A stretch of DNA of 64,000 nucleotides from Sphingopyxis terrae subsp. terrae NBRC 15098 (GCF_001598815.1 NZ_BCZQ01000019.1:62001-126000), one strand, 5' to 3'. Shown: positions 1 through 8,727, counted from the stretch's first letter. Notes: generated from the sequence alone by a model not told the origin. Translations and numbers: made by a program.

Positions 1-1614
1 CAGTTCATACCCCTCCAGCCCGGCGCGGATCGCCTTCTTGTCGATCTTGCCCGTCGGGCCGAGCGGGATGGCGTCGACGAACACTATATCGTCGGGCATC
101 CACCATTTGGCGATCTTGCCATCCAGATAGCTGCGAATATCGTCGGCGCGCGCCTGCGCGCCCGGCTTGAGCTCGCAGAGCAGGATCGGCCGTTCGTCCC
201 ATTTGGGATGCGCGATGCCGACGACCGCGGCGATGGCAACCGCGGGATGGCCGGTCGCGATATTCTCTATCTCGATCGAACTGATCCACTCACCGCCCGA
301 TTTGACCACATCCTTCGCGCGGTCGGTAATCTGCATATAGCCTTCGCCGTCGATCGTGCTGACATCGCCGGTATCGAAAAAGCCCTCATCGTCGAGCACA
401 TCGCCGCCTTCCCCGCCGAAATAGCCGCGCGCGATCGTCGGCCCCTTGATCATCAGCCGCCCCGGCGTCTTGCCATCGTGCGGCAGGCGGTGGCCGGCAT
501 CATCGACCAGCTTCATCTCCAGCCCGCACAGCAACCGCCCCTGCTTGAGCTTGTACGCCATCTGCGCGTCGTCCCCCTTCGCCGCGACCGAGGCATTGGG
601 GACCGACACGGTGCCGAGCGGCGACGTTTCGGTCATCCCCCACCCCTGGATGACATCGACGCCATAATCGTCGCGGAAGGTGCGGATCAGCGATTCGGGG
701 CACGCCGACCCGCCGATCGTGACGCGTTCCAGCGTCGTGAAGCGCTTGCCATTTTCCTGCATATATTGGAGCAGCATCTGCCACACCGTCGGCACCGCGG
801 CCGAATAGGTCACGCCCTCCTCCTCGATCAGATTATAGATGGATTCGCCGTCCATCCGCTGTCCGGGCAGCACCAGCTTCGCACCGACCGCGGGCGCCGA
901 ATAGACGACGCCCCACGCATTGGCATGATACATCGGCACGACGAGCAGCACCGTGTCGCGCGCCGACAAGGCCAGCGCATCGCGCTGCAGCGTCATCAGC
1001 ATGTGGATATAGTTGGAGCGATGCGAATAGAGCACGCCCTTGGGATTGCCCGTCGTCCCGCTGGTGTAGCACAGGCCGCAGGCGCTGTTTTCGTCGAACC
1101 CGCCCCAGTCATGGTCGGCGGGATAGCCCGCGATCCAGTCGTCGAACGCCAGCGCGGGATAGTGTGTTTGCGGCAGCGCAGCGCGATCGCAGAAAAAGAT
1201 CACCTGCTCGATCGACGGCACCTGCGCAAGCAATTCGCCGACCAGATCGGCCACCGCCGGATCGGCGATCAGCAACCGGTCGGCGGCATGATTGGCGATA
1301 TAGGCGATCTGCTCCATGAACAGCCGTGGATTGAGCGTGTGAAGCACCGCCCCGATCCCCGCCGCGCCATACCAGGCGGCGAGGTGCCGCGCGCCATTCC
1401 ACCCCATCGTCGCAACGCGGTCGCCCGGCTTGATCCCGGCGGCCACCAGCGCGTTCGATACCCGCTTCGCATCGGCGTGGATTGCGGCATAGGTCGATCG
1501 GGTGACGCGTCCTTCGGCGTCGCGCGACACGACTTCGCGCGCGCCGTGCCAGGCCGCCGCATGGTCGAAAATGCGGTCGACCGTCAGCGGGACATTCTGC
1601 ATCAATCCGTCCAT
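1..1614 (-). CDS. long-chain acyl-CoA ligase (AMP-binding), 3' end cut by window edge
   Basis: Adenylate-forming enzyme that activates a carboxylic acid to its CoA thioester through an acyl-AMP. The translation shows the P-loop-like motif YTSGTTGNPKG, the GWGMTE adenylate-binding motif, TGDVSTID and the C-terminal GPTGKIDKK lysine region, so nearly the whole protein is present and only the last few residues lie outside. An ATG at 1638 lacks a ribosome site, while the one at 1614 (MDGLMQNVPLT) is preceded by AGGAAGAG at good spacing and matches how this family usually begins; I prefer 1614. A TTAGTATACTAT-type palindrome lies about 34 bp upstream and is shared with leuC, leuD and the FMN reductase, which suggests control by the neighbouring MarR protein. 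The substrate cannot be told from sequence. Confidence 0.9.
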   Translation of the reverse strand, partial: MDGLMQNVPLTVDRIFDHAAAWHGAREVVSRDAEGRVTRSTYAAIHADAKRVSNALVAAGIKPGDRVATMGWNGARHLAAWYGAAGIGAVLHTLNPRLFMEQIAYIANHAADRLLIADPAVADLVGELLAQVPSIEQVIFFCDRAALPQTHYPALAFDDWIAGYPADHDWGGFDENSACGLCYTSGTTGNPKGVLYSHRSNYIHMLMTLQRDALALSARDTVLLVVPMYHANAWGVVYSAPAVGAKLVLPGQRMDGESIYNLIEEEGVTYSAAVPTVWQMLLQYMQENGKRFTTLERVTIGGSACPESLIRTFRDDYGVDVIQGWGMTETSPLGTVSVPNASVAAKGDDAQMAYKLKQGRLLCGLEMKLVDDAGHRLPHDGKTPGRLMIKGPTIARGYFGGEGGDVLDDEGFFDTGDVSTIDGEGYMQITDRAKDVVKSGGEWISSIEIENIATGHPAVAIAAVVGIAHPKWDERPILLCELKPGAQARADDIRSYLDGKIAKWWMPDDIVFVDAIPLGPTGKIDKKAIRAGLEGYEL

Positions 1615-1647
1615 CGGCGGCGTCTCTTCCTCGCTCATCCCAAAAAC

Positions 1648-1659
1648 ATAGTATACTAA
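1648..1659. promoter_or_regulatory. putative MarR operator upstream of the acyl-CoA ligase
   Basis: On the minus strand this reads TTAGTATACTAT, matching 11 of 12 bases of the perfect palindrome in front of leuC (TTAGTATACTAA at 5853). The flanking ACT on the 5' side is also conserved. Position just upstream of the ligase start fits a repressor site. Confidence 0.6.
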
Positions 1660-1711
1660 GTATTTTGTCTTTACACGCTCAACCCCGCCTTGCCTAGCCC
1701 CCGCGCTTCTT

Positions 1712-1981
1712 CTAGGGTCAGGACCCATTAATTCCGCGTTCGAGGTTTGAAGCGATTTTGCTCAGGGCGAGGAGAAAAGGCGAAGGAATATGTCGATATT
1801 TCGAGACTTTTCGACGACGCCATGGGCAAAATCGGTCAAATCCCGCAGGGACGCCGAAATGGCTTCGATCTCAGGCCCGCGCGGCCTTGCGAGTAGCGAT
1901 GCTACCCGCTGCACCCGCCCGAACCCGATATCTTCGCCATTTCGACGCCTCGATCGTGGAATTAATGGGTCCTGACCCTAG
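1712..1981. mobile_element. MITE-like element, 270 bp with 24-bp perfect terminal inverted repeats
   Basis: Bases 1712-1735 are the exact reverse complement of 1958-1981. The ends read CTAGGGTCAGG...CCTGACCCTAG, so the element can be read as flanked by a duplicated TA or CTAG target; CTAG fits the YTAR preference known for IS5-type elements. The interior (about 220 bp) has no convincing transposase reading frame, only short ORFs. This is best read as a non-autonomous miniature transposable element. It fills most of the gap of more than 300 bases between the ligase and the first MarR gene; nothing else is seen in that gap apart from the operator at 1648. Confidence 0.7.
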
Positions 1982-2031
1982 CGTGCGCGCCATCGGCGTG
2001 CCGCCGAAAACGGGGAATATCGCGTCACTCC

Positions 2032-2469
2032 ATGCGCACCAACCAGCTTATCATCGCTCTTTTCCAACGCTTCTGCTGGCTCGACGAAGGGCTGCAGGCA
2101 CGGCTGCACGATCGCGGCTGGCCCGACATCAGCCGCCCGCAATCGATGGTGATGACGAATATCGTCAGCGGTATCGTGCGCCCGTCGGACATCGCGCGCA
2201 ATCTGGGCGTCTCGCGGCAGGCGATTCACAGCACGATCAACCAGATGGTCAAGCTGGGCATGGTCGAACTGGCGCCCGATCCCGACGACCGGCGGCACAT
2301 GATCGTCTCGCTCACCGAAACGGGCGCCCGGATGCGTCAGGACGCGCAGCGCGCGATGGATCAGCTCGCCGACCAGCTGGCCGATCGGCTTGGCCATGAC
2401 CGCTTCGACGCCTTGCTCGCAACGCTCGAGGCCGACTGGGGCGACAACAAGGAACGCCGCCCGGCCTAG
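2032..2469 (+). CDS. MarR-family transcriptional regulator
   Basis: A 145-residue winged-helix DNA-binding protein. The recognition region is IARNLGVSRQAIHSTINQMVKLGMVEL and the wing is DPDDRRHMIVSLTETG, both typical of MarR proteins, with helical ends for dimerisation. The length is normal for the family. The ATG at 2032 follows the right end of the MITE-like element by about 50 bp, so its promoter may have been altered by that insertion. It converges on the FMN reductase gene with only 2 bp between stops. Ligand is unknown; it is one of two MarR proteins that could bind the shared palindrome in this region. Confidence 0.88.
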   Translation: MRTNQLIIALFQRFCWLDEGLQARLHDRGWPDISRPQSMVMTNIVSGIVRPSDIARNLGVSRQAIHSTINQMVKLGMVELAPDPDDRRHMIVSLTETGARMRQDAQRAMDQLADQLADRLGHDRFDALLATLEADWGDNKERRPA

Positions 2470-2471
2470 GG

Positions 2472-3047
2472 TCAGGCGGCGAGCGCGGCCGCCACCTTGG
2501 CGAGCCGCATCGCCGTCATGTCGATCAGCGATGCGGGTAGCGCGTCCTTCAACGCGCCGCTCTCGTCGAAAGCGGCATGCGCGTTGGGGATCAGCACCTG
2601 TTCGGGAATCACGAGCGCCTGCACCGTCGACAGGATCTGGCGCAGATGAATCAGGCCGCGCAACCCGCCGAACGGGCTGACCGAGGCCGACATGATCGCC
2701 GCCGCCTTGCCGCGATAGGCGACGAGCGCGACAAGCCCCTCGTCGCCGGTCGGCCGCGACGCCCAATCGATCGCATTTTTGAGCAGCGGCGACACCGAGC
2801 CATTATATTCGGGCGAGACGAACAACAGCCCGTCCTGCGCCGCAAAGACCCGTTTCAGCCGCTCGGCATCGGCGGGAAAGGCGCCGGATTCGATCGCGGC
2901 CGAATAGAGCGGCAGGTCGAAGCTGGCGAGATCGACGTCGGTGACCTCAGCCCCTTGCGCCTCGAGCGCGCGAATGGCGAGCCTGCCCAGCGCCCGGTTG
3001 AACGATCCTTCGCGCGTGCTTCCGACGACAACCGCAATTTTCGGCAA
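2472..3047 (-). CDS. NAD(P)H-dependent FMN reductase / flavodoxin-fold oxidoreductase
   Basis: A 191-residue protein of the NADPH-dependent FMN reductase family. The N-terminal GSTREGSFNRAL loop is the FMN-phosphate-binding element and SPEYNGSVSPLLKNAIDWASRP is the second family signature. Such enzymes reduce FMN or quinones with NAD(P)H in the cytoplasm. The start is a TTG at 3047, chosen because GGGGAGGG lies four bases upstream. A copy of the shared MarR-type palindrome (TTAGAATACTAA) sits at 3070, about 22 bp before the start, tying its expression to the ligase and the leuC/leuD-like genes. Confidence 0.87.
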   Translation of the reverse strand: MPKIAVVVGSTREGSFNRALGRLAIRALEAQGAEVTDVDLASFDLPLYSAAIESGAFPADAERLKRVFAAQDGLLFVSPEYNGSVSPLLKNAIDWASRPTGDEGLVALVAYRGKAAAIMSASVSPFGGLRGLIHLRQILSTVQALVIPEQVLIPNAHAAFDESGALKDALPASLIDMTAMRLAKVAAALAA

Positions 3048-3069
3048 TTTACCCTCCCCGCGATAATGA

Positions 3070-3081
3070 TTAGAATACTAA
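3070..3081. promoter_or_regulatory. putative MarR operator upstream of the FMN reductase
   Basis: TTAGAATACTAA followed by CCTAT; differs by one base from the leuC palindrome TTAGTATACTAA followed by CTTAT. It lies directly upstream of the TTG start of the reductase and would block its transcription if occupied. Confidence 0.6.
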
Positions 3082-3121
3082 CCTATTATCGCGGACGTCC
3101 GCAAGCCCGTTGCGAAAGGGG

Positions 3122-3628
3122 TCAGGCCTTGATGTCGGACAGCGTCGACAGCTTGGCGGTTTCGTCGGCCAGATTCTCGATCACGCGGCGCATGAGCGCC
3201 TGCAGCGTTTCGACCTCTTCATCGGTCATGCCGCGGGTCGCGATTTCATGGACCTCGGCATTCATCGGCGCGAGGATCAGCTCGAGCTTGCGCGCGTGCG
3301 GGGTCAGATGGATGAAGGTCTTGCGCCGGTCGTCCGAGGTCTTCTTGCGCGTGATGAAGCCCGCCTTCTCCAGCCCCTTGAGCGCGACCACCGTCGTCGG
3401 CTCGCGCATGCCGACACGCTCGCTCAGTTCGCGCTGGGTGATGCCGTCCTCGCGCCAGAGCTGGCGCAGGAACCGCCATTGCCCCGCCGACACATCATAG
3501 GTCAGCGTCCCGCGCTCGAGCAGCCGCGAAAAGGAGCGGAAGACGATGCGCGCCAGATAGCCGATGCTGTTTTCGGGATTGGTGTAATATTCGGCCGGAT
3601 GCCGAAACGTCTGGGTCTTCTTCGCCAA
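3122..3628 (-). CDS. MarR-family transcriptional regulator (likely regulator of the local regulon)
   Basis: Winged-helix regulator with the core GITQRELSERVGMREPTTVVALKGLEKAGFITRKKTSDDRRKTFIHLT, the standard MarR DNA-binding helix and wing. I place the start at a TTG (3628) preceded by GGGGAAGAG; the in-frame extension up to 3718 has no good ribosome site and would run across the leuD promoter. This gives 168 residues, usual for the family. The gene is divergent from the leuD-like gene, and the intergenic region carries the palindrome at 3728, a common arrangement for an autoregulated repressor. Many MarR proteins near CoA ligases respond to CoA thioesters or aromatic acids; whether this one does is inference. 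Confidence 0.85.
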   Translation of the reverse strand: MAKKTQTFRHPAEYYTNPENSIGYLARIVFRSFSRLLERGTLTYDVSAGQWRFLRQLWREDGITQRELSERVGMREPTTVVALKGLEKAGFITRKKTSDDRRKTFIHLTPHARKLELILAPMNAEVHEIATRGMTDEEVETLQALMRRVIENLADETAKLSTLSDIKA

Positions 3629-3727
3629 TTCTCTTCCCCTTTTCCCGAACCTTAGGGGCCTATGATTTGCCCGGCAATATGCTTCGATGTACCAATATCG
3701 TTGGACAGGGAGGGGCAACCCATATAC

Positions 3728-3739
3728 TTAGTGTTCTAA
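3728..3739. promoter_or_regulatory. putative MarR operator in the marR/leuD divergent promoter
   Basis: TTAGTGTTCTAA within ACTTAGTGTTCTAAGTTAT. The outer bases ACTTAG...CTAA.TTAT are shared with the leuC operator ACTTAGTATACTAACTTAT. It lies 20 bp upstream of the leuD start and about 100 bp upstream of the marR start. Confidence 0.6.
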
Positions 3740-3759
3740 GTTATGGAAAGGATAATCGG

Positions 3760-4338
3760 ATGTTCGACCGGCTGACCGCCGTGGCGGCGCCGCTGCCGAT
3801 CGCCAACGTCGATACCGACATGGTCATTCCGGCGCGCTTCATGAAGGCCCTGTCGCGCACCGGACTGGGGCGGCATCTGTTCCAGGAATTGCGCTACACG
3901 CCCGATGGTTTGGAGCGTGTGGATTTCGTCCTGAATCGCGGCGCAACCCGCGGCGCGCAGATATTGATCGCCGACCGCAATTTCGGCTGCGGCTCGTCGC
4001 GCGAACATGCGGTGTGGGCGCTCCGCGACTTCGGCATCCGCTGCGTGATCGCGCCGAGCTTCGGCGATATTTTTTCGAACAATGCGCGCAAAAACGGCCT
4101 GCTGCTGATCCGGCTGCCCGCCGCAATCTGCGACCGGCTCCGCGACGAGGTCGCGCTCGCGCAATTCGCGCCGATGACCGTCGACTTGGTCGAGCAGCGC
4201 CTCACGCTGGCGTCGGGTGAAGGCATCGATTTTGCCATCGACCCCGACGATCGCCGCACGCTGCTGGACGGACGCGACGACATCGCGCGCACCTTGCGGC
4301 ACGAGGCCGCGATCACCCGTTTCGAAGCGGCGGCCTAG
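3760..4338 (+). CDS. leuD: LeuD-like small subunit of an aconitase-family hydro-lyase
   Basis: A 192-residue swivel-domain subunit of the 3-isopropylmalate dehydratase type, which pairs with a LeuC subunit to isomerise or hydrate a substituted malate or maleate. [14 protein letters not shown] near the N-terminus and [17 protein letters not shown] around residues 75-90 are the family's substrate-binding signatures. The ATG at 3760 has GGAAAGG upstream. It converges on, and overlaps by 4 bp, its presumed partner leuC instead of lying next to it in one operon. There is no leuA or leuB nearby, and the MarR-type operators suggest catabolic control, so this may be a paralogue acting on citraconate-like or other substituted C4-C6 diacids instead of leucine synthesis. 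The gene symbol denotes the family only. Confidence 0.85.
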   Translation: MFDRLTAVAAPLPIANVDTDMVIPARFMKALSRTGLGRHLFQELRYTPDGLERVDFVLNRGATRGAQILIADRNFGCGSSREHAVWALRDFGIRCVIAPSFGDIFSNNARKNGLLLIRLPAAICDRLRDEVALAQFAPMTVDLVEQRLTLASGEGIDFAIDPDDRRTLLDGRDDIARTLRHEAAITRFEAAA

Positions 4339-5762
4339 CCCGATCCTTCATCGGTCAGGATCGCCGGATCGGCGATGCAACCGGCAATCGCGCTCGCCGC
4401 CGCGAGCGCGGGGCTCATCAGATGGGTGCGGCCGCCGCGCCCCTGCCGATTCTCGAAATTGCGGTTCGACGTCGCCGCGCAGCGTTCGCCAGGCAAAAGG
4501 CGGTCCGCGTTCATCCCGACGCACATCGAACAGCCGGGCTCGCGCCAGTCGAAGCCCGCTGCGCGCAGGATGCGGTCGATCCCTTCCGCCTCGGCCTGTC
4601 GTTTGACCAGCCCCGACCCCGGCACGACCATGGCGCGCACATGATCCGCGACCCGGCGTCCCTCGACCACCGCCGCGACGACGCGCAGATCTTCGATGCG
4701 GCTGTTGGTACAGCTTCCGATGAAGACGCGATCGATCGGCGTCCCGGCGATCGGGCGGCCCGGCGTCAGGCCCATATAGGCGAGCGCCCGCTCGGCTACC
4801 GCGCGCGCATCGGGATCGGCGAGGGCGGCCGGGTCGGGGACGGCGCCGTCGATCGCAATCACCTGCGACGGATTGGTACCCCAACTGACCATCGGCGCGA
4901 CCGCGTCGGCATCGATCCGCAATTCGCGGTCGAAGGCGGCCCCGGCGTCGGTCGGCAAGGCGCGCCAGCGCGCCAGCGCCGCGGTCCAGGCATCGCCCTT
5001 CGGCACCGCCGGCCGATCCGCGAGATAGGCGAATGTCGTGTCGTCGGGCGCGATCAGTCCGGCGCGCGCGCCCATTTCGATGCTGAGATTGCACAGCGTC
5101 ATCCGCGCTTCCATCGACAGCGCCCCGATCGCGCTGCCCGCATATTCGATGACATGCCCCGTCGCCCCGTCGACGCCAATCGCCGCGAGCAGATGCAGCG
5201 CCAGATCCTTTGCCTGGACATGCGGACGCAGCGCGCCGTCGACGGTGATCCGCATGTTGCGCGAACGGCGCTGCCGGATCGTCTGCGTCGCCAGCACATG
5301 TTCGACTTCGGACGTGCCGATGCCGAAAGCGAGCGCGCCGAACGCGCCATGCGTCGACGTGTGGCTGTCGCCGCACACGATCGTCATGCCGGGCTGAGAG
5401 CGCCCCTGTTCGGGGCCGACGACATGGACGATGCCGCCGCGCGGGTCGCCCATGGCGAAATTCTCGATGCCGTGCCGCGCCGTGTTGCTGACCAGCGCCT
5501 CGAGCTGCGCGCGCGCTTCGATATCGGCCACTCCGGCGGGCCCGGCGGCCTGTCCTTCGGTCGGGACATTATGATCCGACAGCGCGAGCGCCCGCTCGGG
5601 CCGGCGGACCCCCCGCCCCGCCTCCTCGATCGCGGCGAAGGCCTGCGGCGACGTCACTTCGTGCAGCAGATGCAGATCGACATAGAGCAGGGTTTCACCA
5701 TCGTCCTCGGCAACGGCGTGGGCGTCCCATATCTTGTCGTAAAGCGTGCGCGGGCCGGTCAT
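4335..5762 (-). CDS. leuC: LeuC-like large [4Fe-4S] subunit of an aconitase-family hydro-lyase
   Basis: A 475-residue aconitase-superfamily large subunit. Cys351 in GSCTNSR and Cys411/Cys414 in GCSMCVG are the three iron-sulfur ligands, and [33 protein letters not shown] is the family's substrate and cluster region. The length matches LeuC (about 470). With the convergent LeuD-like subunit it should form a heterodimeric dehydratase in the cytoplasm. A perfect TTAGTATACTAA palindrome lies about 90 bp upstream. Leucine biosynthesis is the default assignment; the regulon context with a CoA ligase, flavin reductase and MarR points to a degradative paralogue. Sequence alone cannot settle this. Confidence 0.87.
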   Translation of the reverse strand: MTGPRTLYDKIWDAHAVAEDDGETLLYVDLHLLHEVTSPQAFAAIEEAGRGVRRPERALALSDHNVPTEGQAAGPAGVADIEARAQLEALVSNTARHGIENFAMGDPRGGIVHVVGPEQGRSQPGMTIVCGDSHTSTHGAFGALAFGIGTSEVEHVLATQTIRQRRSRNMRITVDGALRPHVQAKDLALHLLAAIGVDGATGHVIEYAGSAIGALSMEARMTLCNLSIEMGARAGLIAPDDTTFAYLADRPAVPKGDAWTAALARWRALPTDAGAAFDRELRIDADAVAPMVSWGTNPSQVIAIDGAVPDPAALADPDARAVAERALAYMGLTPGRPIAGTPIDRVFIGSCTNSRIEDLRVVAAVVEGRRVADHVRAMVVPGSGLVKRQAEAEGIDRILRAAGFDWREPGCSMCVGMNADRLLPGERCAATSNRNFENRQGRGGRTHLMSPALAAASAIAGCIADPAILTDEGSG

Positions 5763-5852
5763 CGATTCGCCGCCCGCACCGCGCCCGGATTTTCGAAAGA
5801 CGTCACCCTGTCCTTGCTCCCCGCCGGATAGATTCCGGTTGCCCAGAATTAC

Positions 5853-5864
5853 TTAGTATACTAA
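5853..5864. promoter_or_regulatory. putative MarR operator upstream of leuC
   Basis: TTAGTATACTAA is a perfect 12-bp palindrome, flanked as ACTTAGTATACTAACTTAT. This is the best copy of the motif also seen at 1648, 3070 and 3728. The rest of the 249-bp gap between leuC and the EamA gene is AT-richer and shows no gene. Confidence 0.65.
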
Positions 5865-6011
5865 CTTATAGGGTGAGCCAGATGGCATGATCAAGAGATT
5901 TTCGGTGACGACAGCTCATCAAGACATGAAATACGTAGTAGCTAAAGCATTTGACTGCTCGCACTAAGTGGGACGGAGATGTATAATCAGCCCGCCTGAC
6001 GCCGCCGCCGC

Positions 6012-6920
6012 ATGAACCCCATCTGGCTTCCCGCCTCGCTGTTCGGCGGGCTCTTTCAGGCGTGGCGCACTGCGCTGCAGCAGCGGCTGCGCGCCGAACT
6101 GAGCGTCAGCGGCGCGGGGCTGGTGCGCTATCTCTACGGCCTGCCCTTTGCGCTCGCCTTTGCGGTCGCCTGGCTCGGCGCGCGCCATGCGGCGCTGCCA
6201 CCGCTCGGCCTCGCCTTCGCCGGTCTGTCGGCGGTCGGCGCGGTGACCCAGATGGCGGGGACGATCCTGCTCATCACCGCCTTCGGCCACCGCGGCTTCG
6301 TCGTCGGCACCGCCTTTTCCAAGACCGAAGCGGTGCAGGCGGCGCTCGTCACGGCATTGTTCCTCGGCGAACAGCTGCCGCTGCTTGCCTGGGCGGGTAT
6401 CGTTGCAGGGGTCGCCGGGGTGCTGATCCTCGCGCTCGCGGGACGCGGGCTGACGCTGCGCGAAATCGCGGGCTCGCTCGGCCAGCCGGCGGCGCTGTTC
6501 GGGCTCGGCGCGGGGTCGATGTTCGCCTGCGCCGCGGTCGCGATAAAGCTTGCCACCGCCGAGCTGCAGGGCGTCGATACGGTGGGATCGGCGCTCGTCA
6601 CCCTCGTCGTGGTGATGGCGATGCAAAGCGCGCTGCATCTTGCGTGGATCATCGCGCGCGACCGCGACACGCTCGCCGCGGTCGGCCGGACGTGGCGCTC
6701 CTCGGCGCAGGTCGGGCTGCTATCGGCGCTCGGATCGGCGTGCTGGTACACCGGCTTCGCCGCCGCCCCCGCGGCACTGGTCCGCGTCGTCGGGCAAGTC
6801 GAGGTGGTGTTCACCATCGCCTTTGCGCATTTCTATCTGCGCGAGCCCGTCCGCTGGCACGAGACGCTGGGGCTGCTGCTGGTTGTCGGCGGCGTCATCC
6901 TCGCGCTGCTGTCGACATAA
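6012..6920 (+). CDS. EamA/DMT-superfamily membrane transporter
   Basis: A 302-residue protein made almost entirely of hydrophobic helices with the two-fold repeated EamA architecture; the second repeat ends with the family-like FTIAFAHFYLREPVRWHETLGLLLVVGGVILAL, where the first has ALFLGEQLPLLAWAGIVAGVAGVLIL. Such proteins are inner-membrane exporters of amino acids, nucleosides or other small metabolites. Ten transmembrane segments are expected for the family. It stands alone on the plus strand and ends 1 bp before the convergent iminopeptidase gene. The substrate is unknown. Confidence 0.85.
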   Translation: MNPIWLPASLFGGLFQAWRTALQQRLRAELSVSGAGLVRYLYGLPFALAFAVAWLGARHAALPPLGLAFAGLSAVGAVTQMAGTILLITAFGHRGFVVGTAFSKTEAVQAALVTALFLGEQLPLLAWAGIVAGVAGVLILALAGRGLTLREIAGSLGQPAALFGLGAGSMFACAAVAIKLATAELQGVDTVGSALVTLVVVMAMQSALHLAWIIARDRDTLAAVGRTWRSSAQVGLLSALGSACWYTGFAAAPAALVRVVGQVEVVFTIAFAHFYLREPVRWHETLGLLLVVGGVILALLST

Positions 6921-6921
6921 T

Positions 6922-8010
6922 TCAGCGCAGCGGCGGCAATCCGTCCATGATCGCGGTCAGCGCGAGCGCATTTTCGCGCTCCATCGCGCTGTGTCCCGCA
7001 TTGGTGACGACGTAAGTGTCGGGCTCGCGCCCCGCGTCGCGCAGCGCCGCGACCAGCCGCGACGCCTGCGTCAGCGGACACACCTCATCGAAGCGGCCGT
7101 GGACGATATGCACGGGGATGGACGCGAGCGTGGACGCGCCGCCGATCAGATGACCGGGTTCTAGAAACAGGTCGTTTGCAAAGAAATGCGCCTCGATCTG
7201 CGCAAAGCATAGCGCGAAGTCGGCATCGCCGAACTTGCCGGTCGCGCCATGTTCGGGAATCAGGTTGGAGATCGTCCCTTCCCACAGCGACCAGACGAGC
7301 GCGGCATGCAGCTGCCGCTCGCGTTCGGCGTCGGTCTGCGGCACCATGTCGAAGATCGCCTTGTACGACGCCATCACATCGCGCCGTTCGGCGACCGACA
7401 GCACGCCGAGCAGTTCGGCCCATTCGTCAGGATAGTTGATATAGGCGCCGGGCGCGGTCAGCGCATAGGGCGCCTCGTGCCAGGTCGCAGCATTGCCCTG
7501 ATACAGATAGTCAAGATCCTCGGCCGATCCCAGAAAGATGCCGCGCAGGATCAGGCTGGCGCAATGCTGCGGAAAGGCGATGGCATAGGCCATCGCGAGC
7601 GTGCTGCCCCAGCTGCCCCCGAACACATGCATCGGCCCTGCGATGTCCAGCGCATCGCGCAGCCGGTTGATGTCGTCGATCAGGTGCGGCGTATCATTGT
7701 GGCGCAGCGCCGCGGCGGGGCCAGCGGCGGCGACATTGGGCTCACTCTTGCCGCAGCCGCGCTGGTCGAACAGAATGATGCGATAGCGCGCCGGATCGAA
7801 AAAACGCGCCATCTCGGGCGAGCAGGCGCCGCCCGGCCCGCCGTGAAGAACCATCACCGGCTCGCCGCCCGCGGCGCCATATTCCTCCCAATAGATGCGG
7901 TGCCCCGCCTGGGCATCGACGTCCAGCCAGCCGCTGCGCCGCGGCTCCGCCGCCGGATAACGCCAGCCGTCGCCGATCTTGCTGCTGGTTTCGAGACGCG
8001 AAAAATCCAT
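6922..8010 (-). CDS. pip: prolyl iminopeptidase (S33 alpha/beta hydrolase)
   Basis: Cytoplasmic peptidase that releases N-terminal proline from peptides. Signatures are the oxyanion motif HGGPGG, DQRGCGKS, the nucleophile elbow GGSWGSTLAMAYA (Ser), and late Asp and His regions (VHGRFDEVCP and NAGHSAME) completing the triad. The second of two adjacent ATGs (8010, MDFSRLE) is chosen because GAGG sits about seven bases before it. At 362 residues it is slightly longer than the classic enzyme because of an N-terminal extension. It ends just before hutC with the same orientation, but nothing shows a functional link to histidine use beyond both handling amino acids. Confidence 0.88.
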   Translation of the reverse strand: MDFSRLETSSKIGDGWRYPAAEPRRSGWLDVDAQAGHRIYWEEYGAAGGEPVMVLHGGPGGACSPEMARFFDPARYRIILFDQRGCGKSEPNVAAAGPAAALRHNDTPHLIDDINRLRDALDIAGPMHVFGGSWGSTLAMAYAIAFPQHCASLILRGIFLGSAEDLDYLYQGNAATWHEAPYALTAPGAYINYPDEWAELLGVLSVAERRDVMASYKAIFDMVPQTDAERERQLHAALVWSLWEGTISNLIPEHGATGKFGDADFALCFAQIEAHFFANDLFLEPGHLIGGASTLASIPVHIVHGRFDEVCPLTQASRLVAALRDAGREPDTYVVTNAGHSAMERENALALTAIMDGLPPLR

Positions 8011-8022
8011 GACCATTCCTCT

Positions 8023-8727
8023 TCAGGGCCGAAAATGCGCGACGAGCGCGTAGCGGTCGCCCGGATAGACCTGCCGCGCATAGGTGATGCGCTCGGCGCC
8101 GCGCCACGTCCAGCGTTCGAGCGCCATGCAGGCCGCGCCCGCCGCGATGCCGAGCGCGACCAGTTCCTTCGCCCCGGCATTGACCGCGGTGATGCGATGC
8201 TCGGCCTCGGTCCAGGGAACATGCGCGAGCAGCCACGATCCCGGCGGCTCGACCGCGAAATCGACGTCGGCCGCGCCGGGCACCGCCGCCAGATTGATGA
8301 GGCGCCTCTCGAGCGCATAGGGCCGCCCGCCGGCATGGTGGCGGCACTCGATCGCGAGCACCGACCCGCCGTCGATCTGAAGCAGGCGCCGATCCTCCTC
8401 GTTCGCTGCGCGAATTTCGCGGCGGTCGAGGTCGAGCCGATAATCCTCGCCCTGCTGCGCCACCTCGTCGCGGATATCGGGAATTTCGAGCGCGGCGCGA
8501 TGAATACGCGGGTGCGAAACGAAGGTGCCAGCGCGCTTGCGGCTTTCGATCAGCCCCGCCTCGACCAAGGCGCGCAGCGCCCGGTTCACGGTCATCCGCG
8601 AACAGCCATAGGTCGCCATCAATTGATGTTCATAGGGGATGCGGTCGCCGGGCTTCCATTCGCCCGACATGATCCGCGCCTCGATATCGCGGCGGATCTG
8701 CGCATGGAGAGCGCCGCTCTGCTTCAT
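8023..8727 (-). CDS. hutC: histidine utilisation repressor HutC (GntR family)
   Basis: A 234-residue GntR/HutC regulator with an N-terminal winged helix (LHAQIRRDIEARIMSGEWKPGDRIPYEHQLMATYGCSRMTVNRALRALVEAGLIESRKRAGTFV) and a C-terminal UTRA ligand domain. HutC proteins repress hut genes and release DNA when urocanate binds. The ATG at 8727 overlaps the hutF stop as ATGA, so the two genes are co-transcribed. A perfect palindrome between hutF and hutI (10119-10130) is the likely binding site, allowing one repressor to control both divergent units, including its own gene. Confidence 0.92.
   Translation of the reverse strand: MKQSGALHAQIRRDIEARIMSGEWKPGDRIPYEHQLMATYGCSRMTVNRALRALVEAGLIESRKRAGTFVSHPRIHRAALEIPDIRDEVAQQGEDYRLDLDRREIRAANEEDRRLLQIDGGSVLAIECRHHAGGRPYALERRLINLAAVPGAADVDFAVEPPGSWLLAHVPWTEAEHRITAVNAGAKELVALGIAAGAACMALERWTWRGAERITYARQVYPGDRYALVAHFRP

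Noticed and set aside
208..1659. 483-residue plus-strand frame opposite the acyl-CoA ligase
   Set aside because: The ligase translation is clear over the same bases; this frame has no domain and no start context.
1790..1975. Short ORF inside the MITE-like element as a transposase remnant
   Set aside because: No transposase motif can be seen in any frame of the 270-bp element, so I treat it as non-coding.
3629..3718. Upstream extension of the second marR gene to an ATG at 3718
   Set aside because: No ribosome site; it would cover the leuD promoter region and add residues not typical for MarR proteins.
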